Shown one piece after another: positions 42,027 to 50,574 of a stretch of DNA of 64,000 nt. The stretch is from Parvularcula sp038749595. GTDB lineage: Bacteria; Pseudomonadota; Alphaproteobacteria; Caulobacterales; Parvularculaceae. The stretch covers positions 1-64,000 of the forward strand of contig JBCDHW010000010.1 in the NCBI GenBank assembly GCA_038749595.1, read 5' to 3'. The position numbers and the translations under genes were made by a program. Below the pieces are notes generated by a model, which was given only the letters and a program-made list of their open reading frames with translations, searched no databases and had not been told where the DNA came from. How positions within the stretch are numbered: the first letter of the stretch is position 1; every line of letters starts with the position of its first letter.

Positions 42027-42751
42027 CGCTGCGCTCCTCTCCAAAGCTCTCCGCCACGCGGGGTGTGCCCACCTCGTTGGTGCTGCCCAGCGGCCGCGAC
42101 GTGCCGCTGCGTGTGCGCCGCCATGCCCGCGCCCGGCGCTTTGTCCTACGAGTCTCCGGCGGGGTCATCCAGCTCACGATTCCCACACGCGGATCGGCAA
42201 AAGCGGCGGCAGCGTGGGCGGCGGATCAAGCTGTGTTCATTGAAGAGCAGTTGCGGGCGGAGCCGGTGCGGGTTCCCTTTGTGATGGGCGCGGTGCTGCC
42301 GATCCTTGGGCAGTCGGTTGAGATCGTGCCGGGATTGTTGCGTTCAGGGGCGCTTTGCGAGGGCCGGTTGGAGATCACCCCCGCGGCTCCGGCGCGTCTG
42401 GCGCAAGCCGTTGAGGCCTGTCTGCGCCGGGTCGCGCTCGACACCGCGACCGCGGATCTTCGCACCTATTGGGACCGGTTGGACGTGCCCCATGCCGCCG
42501 TGACCGTCAGGAGCTACCAGCGGCGTTGGGGGGCGTGCGCGGCGCGTGGAGAAACGGCGATCAATTGGCGGCTGGTCTTCGCGCCTCGGGAGGTCTTTCG
42601 CTATGTCTGCGCGCACGAGGCGGCCCACCGGATCGAGATGAACCATAGCGCTGCGTTCTGGGCGGTCGTTCGGCAGCTTGATCCGACCTTCGAAGCGCAA
42701 TCCGCCTGGTTGACGGCAAACGGCGGTACACTTTCCGCTTACGGATCATAG
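42011..42751 (+). CDS. YgjP-like metallopeptidase (SprT/DUF45 family)
   Basis: A 246-aa protein with the M48-type zinc motif H202-E203-x-x-H206 in CAHEAAHRIEMNH and the conserved upstream SYQRRWGAC segment, the signature of the YgjP/DUF45 family. The start is a GTG with AGGAGG at 5 nt, inside the 5' end of divergent mutS. The physiological substrate is unknown for this family. A bidirectional terminator follows. Confidence 0.88.
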   Translation: MAPGSSLRSSPKLSATRGVPTSLVLPSGRDVPLRVRRHARARRFVLRVSGGVIQLTIPTRGSAKAAAAWAADQAVFIEEQLRAEPVRVPFVMGAVLPILGQSVEIVPGLLRSGALCEGRLEITPAAPARLAQAVEACLRRVALDTATADLRTYWDRLDVPHAAVTVRSYQRRWGACAARGETAINWRLVFAPREVFRYVCAHEAAHRIEMNHSAAFWAVVRQLDPTFEAQSAWLTANGGTLSAYGS

Positions 42752-42791
42752 AGGCGGCCCAAGCCACCACCTTTTCAGCTTGGAACGGCAC

Positions 42792-42828
42792 AAAAAACGC
42801 CGGCCCAGTGAGGCCGGCGTCTTCTTTT
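42792..42828. terminator. bidirectional rho-independent terminator
   Basis: ACGCCGGCC-N6-GGCCGGCGT, a perfect 9-bp stem with an A-run before and a T-rich run after, between the converging YgjP-like and OmpA-family genes. Confidence 0.85.
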
Positions 42829-42844
42829 CGGGTGAACCTGGTGC

Positions 42845-44095
42845 TTAGAAGCGGAATTCGACTTCCGAGCGACGGTTCAGAGGCTCTTTCACACCGTCCG
42901 GTGTCTGGCGTGCAAGGTTCGTTTCACCCAGGGCACGGACCCGGATCTTGGACTGGTCGACACCGAAGCCAACGAGGGCTTGGCGCACAACTTCTGCACG
43001 GCGTGCCGAGAGACGACGGTTGTAGTCTGCCGAACCGGTCGTGTCGGTGTTACCCGAGACGATCACTTCGATGAGATCCACTTCCGCTGCCTGCGCAGCG
43101 CGGTTCTGCAGGAGCGTCCGAGCTGCTGGCGTCAGAACGGCGCTGTCGAGGTCGAAGTAGACCACGGTGCGGAGTTCTTCAGGCGTCAGAGCATCTTCGT
43201 CCACCGTTGGGCAGTCTTGGCCCATCGGAACCACGGTGCCGTCGAAGCAAGTCTTGGTCTGGACTTCCGGAGCTGCGTTAGTTGCAGCCGGACGCGGCAG
43301 ATAAGCACCGCCTTTTGCACCGAACGCGTAACGCAGGCCGAAGGTCGTTTCGTGCACGCGGTAGTCACCGGTGACGTCGGTCACTTCGTTGTTGATGAAC
43401 GCCTCGGTGTCGTAACGACCGGTCTGCAAGTAGCGGTAGCCGATGTCGAACGACAGATCGTCGGTGATGGCGTAGCTCGCACCGCCGCGGATTTGGAACG
43501 CAGGAACGTAGTCGGCGTTCTTCATGAAGACGCGGTAGCCGGTCGTGCCCGCTTGCGCGGTGTTCGTGGCCGCAGGGACGTCGTCAACGTTGTCGAAGTC
43601 GAAGCGCAGCTGGGTCACACCGACACCGAAGCCCGCATAAGGCGTCAGTTTCTCAGTGATTTCAAAGTCGCGATAGACGTTCACCATCGTTGAGATGGCG
43701 CTCATGTTGCCGATGTCGCCGTTGCTAAGGAAACCGACGAAGAACTCGCCGTCGCCTTGAACGTCTGCGTCAGCAGCGCGGCGTTCGCCAGGAAGCGTCT
43801 CGATATCGGTGAGGCGGTAGCTCAGCTCGACTTCACCGCGGAGGTTCCAGTCGAAGTATTTACCGATTGCACCATAGGTTGCGAGACCGCCGTTGGTGTC
43901 GAGCGCACTATCGAACGAACGGATATTGGTGAACGCGGTGGTGTCCGCCTCGTCACTTTGGAAATCGTTGTTTCCGATTCCGTAAGCGTAGCCGAGGCCA
44001 GCGGCGCCGTAGTAGCCTTTTTCATCGTCCTGAGCGGAGGCAGCGCTCAAAGCGAGGGTGCCGGCCGCAGCCAGCAATGCAATGCGATAACTCAT
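42845..44095 (-). CDS. OmpA-family outer-membrane protein
   Basis: A 416-aa protein with a signal peptide (MSYRIALLAAAGTLALSAASAQ), an N-terminal eight-strand beta-barrel of the OmpA_b-brl type (GYYGAAGLGYAYG, ELSYRLTDIETL, YAGFGVGVTQLRF, DIGYRYLQTGRY, TFGLRYAFG) and a C-terminal peptidoglycan-binding OmpA domain (VYFDLDSAVLTPAARTLL, TGSADYNRRLSARRAEVV). A C-rich linker follows the barrel. The ATG has a GAGGGG site and the protein ends in a terminal phenylalanine, as expected for barrel-type assembly. Confidence 0.95.
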   Translation of the reverse strand: MSYRIALLAAAGTLALSAASAQDDEKGYYGAAGLGYAYGIGNNDFQSDEADTTAFTNIRSFDSALDTNGGLATYGAIGKYFDWNLRGEVELSYRLTDIETLPGERRAADADVQGDGEFFVGFLSNGDIGNMSAISTMVNVYRDFEITEKLTPYAGFGVGVTQLRFDFDNVDDVPAATNTAQAGTTGYRVFMKNADYVPAFQIRGGASYAITDDLSFDIGYRYLQTGRYDTEAFINNEVTDVTGDYRVHETTFGLRYAFGAKGGAYLPRPAATNAAPEVQTKTCFDGTVVPMGQDCPTVDEDALTPEELRTVVYFDLDSAVLTPAARTLLQNRAAQAAEVDLIEVIVSGNTDTTGSADYNRRLSARRAEVVRQALVGFGVDQSKIRVRALGETNLARQTPDGVKEPLNRRSEVEFRF

Positions 44096-44279
44096 CTCTC
44101 ATCCCCTCCTAGTTCCGGTCGCTGCATGCGCCGGCGGGTCTAAAGTTCACGTCACGTCTGGTGGGCGTTTGGAAAGGGTTAGCCAACCCTTAACGACAGC
44201 AACGTTGTTTCGTTTCGATTCCCTGTGGTTTTTGTGCACCACAGCATAACCCAAACGCGCAACGCGGCGCTGTCTCCGT

Positions 44280-45182
44280 TTACCCAATCGCTTCCATGGC
44301 TGGGAGCGACGAACCAAGCGATGCACGAAGCTTGCCAATGGCCTGCTTCTCGATTTGGCGCACTCGCTCTTTCGACAGGCCTAAGTCAACCCCTAGTTGG
44401 GAGAGGGTCACGCGTTCATCCCCGAAAAACCGCTGATCTATGATCCTTCGCTCGCGATCTGTCAGAGATTTCATGGCTTCGCCGAGCCATGAGCGTCGTT
44501 TTTCCAGGTCGATCTCCTCGGCAACGGCCTGGTCAGGCAGCGTTCGATCGTCGGGAATCATCTCCTGACGCTCGGTGTCACCGTCCTCGTTCAGTGTTGC
44601 ATTGAGGGACATATCGCGGCGGCCTAAACGAGCCGTCATGAACTCAATGTCATCCCCGGAAACGTTAAATTTTTTGGCGACTTTTTCACGAGCGATGGGC
44701 CCGGAGCTATCGACCTCCTCGATCATCGCGCGGATCCGCGAAAGGTTAAAGAAGATCGTCTTATGCGCCGACTTCGATCCAATCCGGACGATCGACCAGT
44801 TCCTCAGCACATAGTCCTGCATGGACGCGCGGATCCACCAACCCGCATAGGTGCAAAACCGGACCTCGCGCTCGCAGTCGAACCGCCGCGCTGCCTCAAG
44901 CAGCCCAATCGCCCCCTCCTGGATCAAATCGGCCAGCGGCAAGCCATAACCGCGGAATTTGATCGCGGTGGAGACCGCCATACGCATGTGCGCCTCAGTC
45001 AGCTCCGCTAGCGCTTTCTCGCAACCCTCGTTGCACCAGGCGCGGGTCAGAACGCGCTCCCGCTCGACCGTGAGAATTGGCGCCGACATTGCCCGGCGGA
45101 TGGTATCCCGGACAAAGTCCCGGCTCTTCTCGTCACTCAGCACGGTGGCGCTCTCCTCTAGGCACCAAGCCTCGGGTGCCAT
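44280..45182 (-). CDS. RpoH-family (sigma32-type) RNA polymerase sigma factor
   Basis: A 300-aa sigma factor. It has region 2 (LADLIQEGAIGLLEAARRFD, RFCTYAGWWIRASMQDYVLRNW), the RpoH-box-like KTIFFNLSRIR and region 4 (LTDRERRIIDQRFF, LGLSKERVRQIEKQAIGKLR). Sigma32-type factors direct heat-shock and stress genes; many Alphaproteobacteria carry two or more. The ATG at 45182 is the first plausible start; the frame stays open 78 codons further, into the divergent ald gene, but without family sequence. The start is therefore uncertain. Confidence 0.9.
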   Translation of the reverse strand: MAPEAWCLEESATVLSDEKSRDFVRDTIRRAMSAPILTVERERVLTRAWCNEGCEKALAELTEAHMRMAVSTAIKFRGYGLPLADLIQEGAIGLLEAARRFDCEREVRFCTYAGWWIRASMQDYVLRNWSIVRIGSKSAHKTIFFNLSRIRAMIEEVDSSGPIAREKVAKKFNVSGDDIEFMTARLGRRDMSLNATLNEDGDTERQEMIPDDRTLPDQAVAEEIDLEKRRSWLGEAMKSLTDRERRIIDQRFFGDERVTLSQLGVDLGLSKERVRQIEKQAIGKLRASLGSSLPAMEAIG

Positions 45183-45323
45183 GCGTGAGACGAACGGCCC
45201 GGCAACGGCGATGGTTCCACCGCTAGCGAACTTTTTTCGGACGAACTGACGCGAAACAGATGACGCGGCGAGAAAAGGGACTATGGAGGCGCCACTTTCG
45301 TGCGTGAATAGGGAGACGCGCCC

Positions 45324-46433
45324 ATGAAGATCGGCGTTCCGAAGGAGATCAAAAAGCGCGAGTACCGGGTGGGTATGACCCCGGCGAGCGTCCGCGAAGC
45401 TGTGCGGCTCGGGCATGAGGTGGTGGTCGAGAGTGATGCTGGGGTTGGGATCGATCTTCTCAACGAGGACTACGCGGCTGCAGGCGCGACGATTGTCGAG
45501 ACAGCGGCAGAGGCTTTCGATGCCGACCTCGTCGTGAAAGTGAAAGAACCGCAGCTGCCCGAATGCGCGATGCTGTCAAAGGGCCAGACGCTTTTCACCT
45601 ATCTCCACCTCGCCGCTGATAAGCCCCAGGCCGAAGCGCTAATGGCTTCGGGCTGCGCTGCTGTTGCTTACGAGACTGTGACCGGGCCCCAGGGCGGTCT
45701 TCCCCTCCTCCGGCCTATGTCTGAGGTGGCGGGCCGGATGTCGGTCCAGGTGGGCGCCTGGGCGCTCGAGAAGAGCCAGGGTGGCCGCGGGGTTCTCCTT
45801 GGCGGTGTCCCCGGTGTGTCTGCGGCGAACGTGGTGATCTTGGGTGGCGGCGTTTCCGGCTTTAATGCCGCGCAGATGGCCGTTGGTCTCCACGCTGATG
45901 TGGAGCTCTTCGACCTGTCGCTCAAACGCCTCGAAGAACTCGACGCGCTGTTCAAGAACTCCGTCCAAACCGTCTTCTCCAACCCGACGGCGGTTTATGA
46001 AGCGGTTTGCAGGGCTGACCTTGTTATCGGCGCTGTGTTGGTGCCTGGCGCCGCAGCGCCCAAGCTCGTCACGCGGGACATGCTGAAGGACATGAAGACC
46101 GGCGCGGTGCTCGTCGATATCGCCATCGACCAAGGCGGTTGCTTTGAAACCTCCAAGCCGACGACCCACGACGATCCGATCTACGAAGTCGACGGGATCG
46201 TGCACTATTGCGTCGCCAATATGCCTGGCGCCGTGGCGCGGACATCGACCTTTGCGCTCAACAACGTCACCCTGCCCCACACGCTGAACCTGGCGAACAA
46301 CGGCACTGCCGAAGCCCTCAGGCGTGATCCCCACCTCCTTCAGGGGCTCAACGTCATGGACGGCAAGATCACCTATAAAGCCGTCGCGGAGGACCTGGGC
46401 CTCGATTACGCCCCGGCCGAGAGCTTCATTTAG
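45324..46433 (+). CDS. ald: alanine dehydrogenase
   Basis: A 369-aa NAD-dependent enzyme interconverting alanine and pyruvate plus ammonia. It has MKIGVPKEIKKREYRVG, the substrate lysine region VKVKEPQ, the catalytic His in TYLHLAAD, the NAD loop VVILGGGVSGFNAAQ and the VDIAIDQGGCFETS motif. An AGGGAG site precedes the ATG. It is divergent from the sigma factor and upstream of the ast genes. Confidence 0.96.
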   Translation: MKIGVPKEIKKREYRVGMTPASVREAVRLGHEVVVESDAGVGIDLLNEDYAAAGATIVETAAEAFDADLVVKVKEPQLPECAMLSKGQTLFTYLHLAADKPQAEALMASGCAAVAYETVTGPQGGLPLLRPMSEVAGRMSVQVGAWALEKSQGGRGVLLGGVPGVSAANVVILGGGVSGFNAAQMAVGLHADVELFDLSLKRLEELDALFKNSVQTVFSNPTAVYEAVCRADLVIGAVLVPGAAAPKLVTRDMLKDMKTGAVLVDIAIDQGGCFETSKPTTHDDPIYEVDGIVHYCVANMPGAVARTSTFALNNVTLPHTLNLANNGTAEALRRDPHLLQGLNVMDGKITYKAVAEDLGLDYAPAESFI

Positions 46434-46669
46434 GACGCTGGCCGCACCCTTTGACGCACCCTGCGGGCGGCGTTAGAGGGAGGTATGCTGACAACCGAGT
46501 TTGACGCTGTCCTCGGTGCCCTTGATGGGCGCACCGAGGAAACGACCTTACCGGCCGCAAGCACGGCAGCCGGTGGCCTTACTCCCCTGCGCAGCCCGAG
46601 CGTGGTCGGCACCGCATCCCTCTTGGTCGCGGGCCCTGCCCCGTGGCCCAAACGGTTGGACTACTGAAT

Positions 46670-47701
46670 ATGACTATGATCGTCAGGCCCGCAGAAGAAC
46701 GGGATATCGACGGCCTTTATAATTTGGCGGAAACGGCAGGAACGGGGATGACGACTGTCCCCAACACGCGGGACGCGATCGCTGAGCGGGTGGCGCAATC
46801 AATCAACGCGATCAAAGGCGAAGGCCGCGCGGGGCCGAAAGATACGTTCTTCTTCGTTCTCGACCACGACGGCGCGATCCACGGCATGGCTTCGATCTTT
46901 CCGGCGTTAGGCGAGGATCGGCCGTTCTACAGCTACCGCATCAGCAAGGTCGCAGCCGCAGCCCCTGAGCTGGGGCTTCAAGCGTCATCGGATCTTCTTT
47001 ATCTGTGTAATGATTTTCACGGATATACTGAAATCGGGACCCTGCTGATTGCCAAAGAAGCCCGCGGGACGGCGGCGGGCCGGCTCACATCCCTCAGCCG
47101 TTTCCTCTTTATGCAAACGATCAAAGAGCGTCTCGGTGAGAAGATCATGGCCGAGATCCGCGGTGTCTTCCGTGAGGACGGAACCAACGCTTTTTGGGAC
47201 GGGATCGCCTCGCGTTTTTTTGCGATGTCGTTCGAAGAAGCGGATAAACGATCAGCCCACGACTTTCGCTTCATCGCTGATTTGATGCCGAAATTCCCGA
47301 TTTATACCGCGCTTCTGCCTGACGAGTGCCGCGATGCGATCGGCCAGGCGCATCCCACCTCCGCCCGCGCGATGAACATGCTAATGAGCGAAGGTATGCG
47401 GTACACGAATTGTATCGATATCTTTGATGGTGGCCCCAGCCTTGAGGCGCCGCTGTCGTCCATCCGGACGGTCAGGGAGTCTGCGCAATCGGTGGTGCGG
47501 ATCCAGGACTCGATCCCGACCGAGGACGAGCACGAAACAATCGTAGCAGTACCGAACCCGAAGGCCTTTCGCGCGACAGTGCTGCCCCGCGGTCACCAGG
47601 CCGGAAGCCTGTTCCTCACCGCGAAAGAAGCGGATCTGCTTGGCGTCAAATCAGGCGATGCGATCATCACTTCACCCTTCAAAGCGCGGAGACGCGGATG
47701 A
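46670..47701 (+). CDS. astA: arginine N-succinyltransferase
   Basis: A 343-aa enzyme of the ammonia-producing arginine succinyltransferase (AST) pathway: arginine plus succinyl-CoA to N2-succinylarginine. The N-terminus IVRPAEERDIDGLYNLAETAG and the middle LYLCNDFHGYTEIGTLLI, LFMQTIKERLG and AEIRGVFREDGTNAFWDGIAS are family hallmarks. The ATG at 46670 is chosen; another ATG lies two codons on. Its stop overlaps the astD ATG by 4 nt. Confidence 0.95.
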   Translation: MTMIVRPAEERDIDGLYNLAETAGTGMTTVPNTRDAIAERVAQSINAIKGEGRAGPKDTFFFVLDHDGAIHGMASIFPALGEDRPFYSYRISKVAAAAPELGLQASSDLLYLCNDFHGYTEIGTLLIAKEARGTAAGRLTSLSRFLFMQTIKERLGEKIMAEIRGVFREDGTNAFWDGIASRFFAMSFEEADKRSAHDFRFIADLMPKFPIYTALLPDECRDAIGQAHPTSARAMNMLMSEGMRYTNCIDIFDGGPSLEAPLSSIRTVRESAQSVVRIQDSIPTEDEHETIVAVPNPKAFRATVLPRGHQAGSLFLTAKEADLLGVKSGDAIITSPFKARRRG

Positions 47702-49167
47702 CGGCTCTTCAGTCTTGGATCAATGGTCAGTGGGCAGACGGACACGGACAAGTACTAACCTCAGTGAGTCCTGGTACTGGTGCTGTGATCGCCGAAGGTA
47801 AAACGGCCAACACGGACCAGGCCGCATCGGCGATACAGGCGGCCTCGGCGGCGTTCGATGGATGGCGCAAGACTCCGCGTGCTGAGCGTCAACGCGTCAT
47901 CGAGCGCTTCGCTGAGATCGCTAAAGCAAACAAGGATGAGATGGCGCTCCTCATCGCGCGAGAAGCGGGCAAAGCGCTCTGGGACGCAGCGACCGAGGCC
48001 GGTGCGATTGCCGGAAAAGCGGCGCTCGCCATCAGCGGATACGACGACCGCACACCGACGGAGGAACGGCAGCAAGGTGCCCTGACGCTCCGTATAGCCC
48101 ACAAACCCCACGGCGTGATGGTGGTGATCGGCCCGTTCAACTTTCCCGGTCATTTGCCGAATGGACAGATCATTCCCGCGCTGCTCGCCGGGAATAGTGT
48201 GGTTTTCAAACCGTCCGAGCAAACCCCCGCAGTGGGCCAGCTGATGATGCGCTGGTGGGCCGAGGCCGGACTGCCTCGCGGTGTGCTGAATATGGTGCAC
48301 GGGGCGCGAGAGATTGCCGAAGCTCTGATCACGGATGAACGGGTCAACGGCGTGTTGTTTACCGGAGGTGTGCCTGCTGGCCGCGCCATCCATCAAGCTC
48401 TGGCTGGCCGTCCCGATGTCATTCTTGCGCTTGAGCTGGGCGGCAACAACCCCATCGTCGCCTGGGATGTCGCTGCGCTGGATGACGCGGCGCAGATCAT
48501 TATTCGCTCCGCCTACATCACAACGGGCCAGCGGTGTACGTGCGCTCGCCGGTTGATTGTCCAAGACGGACCCGCCGGGGAGAGGATTGTCGATGCGGTG
48601 CGCGCGATGATCCCTCAACTGACGATTGGCCAACCGGACGCCGACCCCGCGCCGTTTATGGGCCCGCTGATCAGCGAAGACAGCGCGTCTCGGGCGCTTT
48701 TGGAGCAAGAGAAGCTGATCGCGGCAGGCGCCAAGCCGTTGGTGAAGATGGAGCGGGCCGACGCGGGACTCGCTTTCGTGACCCCGGGTCTGCTTGATGT
48801 GACCGGCATGGAGAACGATCCGGATGAGGAGGTGTTTGCTCCGCTCCTCAAGGTGATCCGTGTCGCGACGTTCGACGAAGCACTCGCCGCGGCGAACGCG
48901 ACGCGTTTCGGGCTCGCAGCCAGTCTGTTGTCGGACAATGCGGCGCTCTGGTCGCGCTTTGACGCGGAAATTCGCGCGGGGATCGTCAACTGGAACCGGC
49001 AAACCACGGGAGCTTCGGGTGCCCTGCCTTTCGGCGGACCAGGCCTCTCGGGCAATCATCGGCCAGCCGGTTCGTACGCTGCCGATTTCTGCGCATGGCC
49101 GATGGCCAGCATGCTGGCAGAAGGTCCACTCTCTGATGATCAAGGGATCCCCGGAGCGAAAGCGTGA
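47698..49167 (+). CDS. astD: succinylglutamate-semialdehyde dehydrogenase
   Basis: A 489-aa aldehyde dehydrogenase, the fourth AST step: succinylglutamate semialdehyde to succinylglutamate with NAD. It has the GPFNFPGHLPNG cofactor segment, FTGGVPAGRAIH, the catalytic glutamate in LALELGGNNP and the nucleophile cysteine in TTGQRCTCARR. It overlaps both astA and astB by 4 nt, so the three are co-translated. Confidence 0.95.
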   Translation: MTALQSWINGQWADGHGQVLTSVSPGTGAVIAEGKTANTDQAASAIQAASAAFDGWRKTPRAERQRVIERFAEIAKANKDEMALLIAREAGKALWDAATEAGAIAGKAALAISGYDDRTPTEERQQGALTLRIAHKPHGVMVVIGPFNFPGHLPNGQIIPALLAGNSVVFKPSEQTPAVGQLMMRWWAEAGLPRGVLNMVHGAREIAEALITDERVNGVLFTGGVPAGRAIHQALAGRPDVILALELGGNNPIVAWDVAALDDAAQIIIRSAYITTGQRCTCARRLIVQDGPAGERIVDAVRAMIPQLTIGQPDADPAPFMGPLISEDSASRALLEQEKLIAAGAKPLVKMERADAGLAFVTPGLLDVTGMENDPDEEVFAPLLKVIRVATFDEALAAANATRFGLAASLLSDNAALWSRFDAEIRAGIVNWNRQTTGASGALPFGGPGLSGNHRPAGSYAADFCAWPMASMLAEGPLSDDQGIPGAKA

Positions 49168-50522
49168 TCGCTCGGGAGGTCAACTTCGACGGGCTGGTCG
49201 GTCCCACCCATAATTACGGCGGGCTATCGGTCGGCAATATCGCGTCGATGAAGAACGAGGAGAGCGCTTCCAACCCGCGCGAAGCGGCCCTCCAAGGTCT
49301 TGAAAAAATGCGCGCTTTGATGGCTCGGGGGTTGGTGCAAGGGTTCCTACCGCCCCACGAACGGCCCCACATACCAACGCTCCGTAAGCTGGGTTTTTCG
49401 GGTTCCGACGCCGAGATTGTCACCCGCGTCGCGCGGGAGGCTCCTCTCCTTCTGCGGAATACAGCGTCCGCCTCATCGATGTGGACGGCCAACGCCGCGA
49501 CGGTGTCACCGTCGGTCGACAGCAACGACGATAAGCTGCACCTGACGCCCGCAAACCTTCAAGCAATGTTTCACCGCGCGATCGAACATCCGCAAACGGA
49601 GCACATCCTCAGAGCGGCTTTCCCTGGCGAGCGCTTCTCCGTTCACGGAGCTGTCACCAGCGGCGGCGCTCTTGGCGATGAAGGCGCTGCCAACCACGGC
49701 CGCCTCTGCGCAGAACATGGCGCGCCCGGTCTGCAGCTCTTCGTCTACGGACGCTCCGCCTTCGACCGATCGGGACCAACACAGTTCCCTGCTCGCCAAG
49801 CCAAGGAAGCGAGCCTCGCCATCGCGCGCCAGCACCAGCTGGATGACGCACAAATCGTCATGATCCAACAAAACCCGGCCGCCATCGATGCCGGCGCCTT
49901 CCACAACGACGTGGTCAGTGTCGCGAACGGGCCAGCGCTGCTCTATCACGAACATGCCTTCGCCGAGGCCCAAGCAGCGAGAGAAGAAATCCAGCGCAAG
50001 GCCGAGATCCTGGGCTTCGAACCGATCTTTATCGAAGTGGCCCAGGCTGATGTGCCCCTCGACGATGCGATTACGTCCTATCTGTTTAATTCGCAGCTGA
50101 TCACACAACCGGACGGGGGGATGTTGCTGCTGCTCCCCATCGAAGCGGAGGAAAATCCGCGGACCCGCGCGTGGTGCGCCGAGGCGGTGGCGGGCAATGG
50201 GCCGATTACCGAGACGCTGTTCCTCGACTTGCGGCAATCGATGCGCAACGGCGGTGGACCAGCGTGCCTTCGGCTTCGGGTCGTGATGACCGACGACGAG
50301 CTCAAGACCATGCACCAAGGCTTTCTGCTGACCGAAGAACGGATCACGTGGCTGGAGGCCTGGGTGCGCAGTCATTATCGCGACCGGCTCACCGCGGGAG
50401 ACCTCGCCGACCCTGCGCTTTTGGACGAGTCGCGCCGGGCTCTCGACGAGCTTAACCAATTCCTTGATGTCCCGGCGCTTTACCCTTTCCAGGGCGAGAC
50501 CCCGCACCAATTGAGAGGGTGA
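49164..50522 (+). CDS. astB: N-succinylarginine dihydrolase
   Basis: A 452-aa amidinotransferase-fold enzyme releasing two ammonia and CO2 from succinylarginine to give succinylornithine. N-terminal EVNFDGLVGPTHNYGGLS, the SASSMWTANAATVSPS segment, the HNDVVSVAN motif and the catalytic cysteine in GGPACLRLRV are present. It starts at a GTG overlapping astD. astC and astE are not in the window, so the pathway must be completed elsewhere. Confidence 0.96.
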   Translation: MIAREVNFDGLVGPTHNYGGLSVGNIASMKNEESASNPREAALQGLEKMRALMARGLVQGFLPPHERPHIPTLRKLGFSGSDAEIVTRVAREAPLLLRNTASASSMWTANAATVSPSVDSNDDKLHLTPANLQAMFHRAIEHPQTEHILRAAFPGERFSVHGAVTSGGALGDEGAANHGRLCAEHGAPGLQLFVYGRSAFDRSGPTQFPARQAKEASLAIARQHQLDDAQIVMIQQNPAAIDAGAFHNDVVSVANGPALLYHEHAFAEAQAAREEIQRKAEILGFEPIFIEVAQADVPLDDAITSYLFNSQLITQPDGGMLLLLPIEAEENPRTRAWCAEAVAGNGPITETLFLDLRQSMRNGGGPACLRLRVVMTDDELKTMHQGFLLTEERITWLEAWVRSHYRDRLTAGDLADPALLDESRRALDELNQFLDVPALYPFQGETPHQLRG

Positions 50523-50574
50523 CGCGTCGAACGAAGCACCCTATCGTTCACACCTTGTTAACTATGAGGCACGT

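Noticed and set aside
45183..45416. 78-codon upstream extension of the RpoH-family gene
   Set aside because: It overlaps the start of the divergent alanine dehydrogenase gene, contains no sigma-factor sequence, and has no ribosome-binding site at its first ATG.
46485..46667. 60-codon frame before astA with GGGAGG upstream
   Set aside because: The GGGAGG is one base from the ATG, too close for normal initiation. The product is Ala/Thr/Pro-rich with no recognisable feature. It may be a leader or chance frame.
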